Assembly: GCA_024278715.1 (NCBI GenBank)
Contig: JAJRSN010000160.1
Coordinates: 1 to 6,326 of the forward strand
DNA length: 6,326 bases
Origin: Calditrichota bacterium
GTDB lineage: Bacteria > Calditrichota > Calditrichia > Calditrichales > Calditrichaceae
Direction: 5' to 3'
A program made the position numbers and the translations under genes. The notes beneath the pieces are model-generated. The model had not been told where the DNA came from. It ran no database searches and saw only the letters and a program-made list of their open reading frames with translations. Positions 6,073 through 6,326 of this stretch are shown here, one piece after another (position 1 is the stretch's first letter; each line of letters begins with the position of its first letter).

Positions 6073-6326
6073 ATGGACCTTTTACAGAAAATTAAAAATA
6101 AAGAAGCCATAATAGGAGTTGTGGGACTCGGTTATGTCGGGTTGCCGCTTTTAATGGAATTTGTCGAACAGGGCTTTCAGACAATCGGTTTTGATATCGA
6201 TCCGGTAAAAGTGGAAAAATTAAATGCCGGAAAATCCTACATCAAACACATCGACGAATCAAGAGTCAAAAAGGTGCGCGATAGCAAGCTGTTTGAGGCG
6301 ACAACCGATTTTACCCGCATCCCGGA
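6073..6326 (+). CDS. UDP-N-acetylglucosamine 6-dehydrogenase-like protein, N-terminal part (3' end outside the window)
   Basis: This is a second member of the UDP-sugar dehydrogenase family, cut at the right edge after 84 codons. It shows the NAD+ site GVVGLGYVGLPL (15-26), the acidic end of strand 2 in GFDIDPVKVEKLNAG (39-53) and the stretch SYIKHI (55-60). That last feature is typical of the WbpA class that makes UDP-GlcNAcA from UDP-GlcNAc, and not of UDP-glucose dehydrogenases or the WbpO/TviB class. The ATG at 6073 is chosen because an in-frame TAG lies at 6055-6057, no other start intervenes, and GGAG (6061-6064) is 8 bases upstream. The catalytic cysteine and sugar-binding domain are not visible, so substrate choice rests on the N-terminal motif only. 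It differs clearly from the upstream ugd, so this is not a recent tandem duplication. Its product would feed the same polysaccharide locus, for example toward a mannuronate- or diacetamido-type sugar. Confidence 0.85.
   Translation, partial: MDLLQKIKNKEAIIGVVGLGYVGLPLLMEFVEQGFQTIGFDIDPVKVEKLNAGKSYIKHIDESRVKKVRDSKLFEATTDFTRIP

Noticed and set aside
1..6326. CRISPR arrays, tRNA or rRNA genes, insertion sequences, attachment sites
   Set aside because: I saw no regularly spaced repeats, no cloverleaf or rRNA-like sequence, no transposase and no terminal inverted repeats. The gaps are all 150 bases or less.
4622..6326. Recent tandem duplication of the dehydrogenase gene
   Set aside because: The two N-termini share only the family glycine motif and fall in different subfamilies, so they are anciently diverged paralogues.

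Overview
This window looks like an ordinary chromosomal segment of a diderm (Gram-negative type) bacterium. The evidence is a LolA-type periplasmic lipoprotein carrier with a signal peptide, next to a Wzc-type polysaccharide co-polymerase with a fused tyrosine kinase. Base composition is moderate by eye, and coding density and codon style are even throughout, with no sign of recent insertion. The lineage cannot be fixed from sequence alone. A PHP-type phosphatase beside a full-length fused Wzc would suit the Fibrobacteres-Chlorobi-Bacteroidetes relatives or Calditrichota-like groups, but that is a low-confidence inference.

Layout, all on the + strand: (1) bases 2-631, the C-terminal 209 codons of the DNA translocase FtsK, open at the left edge; (2) 639-1277, a LolA-family outer-membrane lipoprotein carrier; (3) 1293-2117, a CpsB/YwqE-family PHP tyrosine-protein phosphatase; (4) 2195-4471, a Wzc-like chain-length regulator and BY-kinase with a nine-tyrosine tail; (5) 4622-5956, UDP-glucose 6-dehydrogenase; (6) 6073 to the right edge, the first 84 codons of a second nucleotide-sugar dehydrogenase of the WbpA (UDP-GlcNAc 6-dehydrogenase) type.

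The first three genes are packed with gaps of 7 and 15 bases and are probably co-transcribed. The gaps then widen to 77, 150 and 116 bases. Each holds some candidate control sequence: a sigma70-like promoter inside a short dyad before wzc, a lysine-rich mini-ORF before ugd, and two interleaved inverted repeats plus a weaker promoter candidate before the wbpA-like gene. No convincing rho-independent terminator is visible anywhere.

Functionally, the window joins a housekeeping pair (ftsK-lolA) to the beginning of an exopolysaccharide or capsule locus. Wzc would control polymer length and export through cycles of tyrosine autophosphorylation. The PHP phosphatase would remove those phosphates. 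The two dehydrogenases would supply uronic-acid sugar nucleotides (UDP-GlcA, and probably UDP-GlcNAcA) as building blocks. No outer-membrane export channel (Wza), flippase, polymerase or glycosyltransferase lies inside the window. I see no undescribed system here; the findings are regulatory details and family-level oddities.
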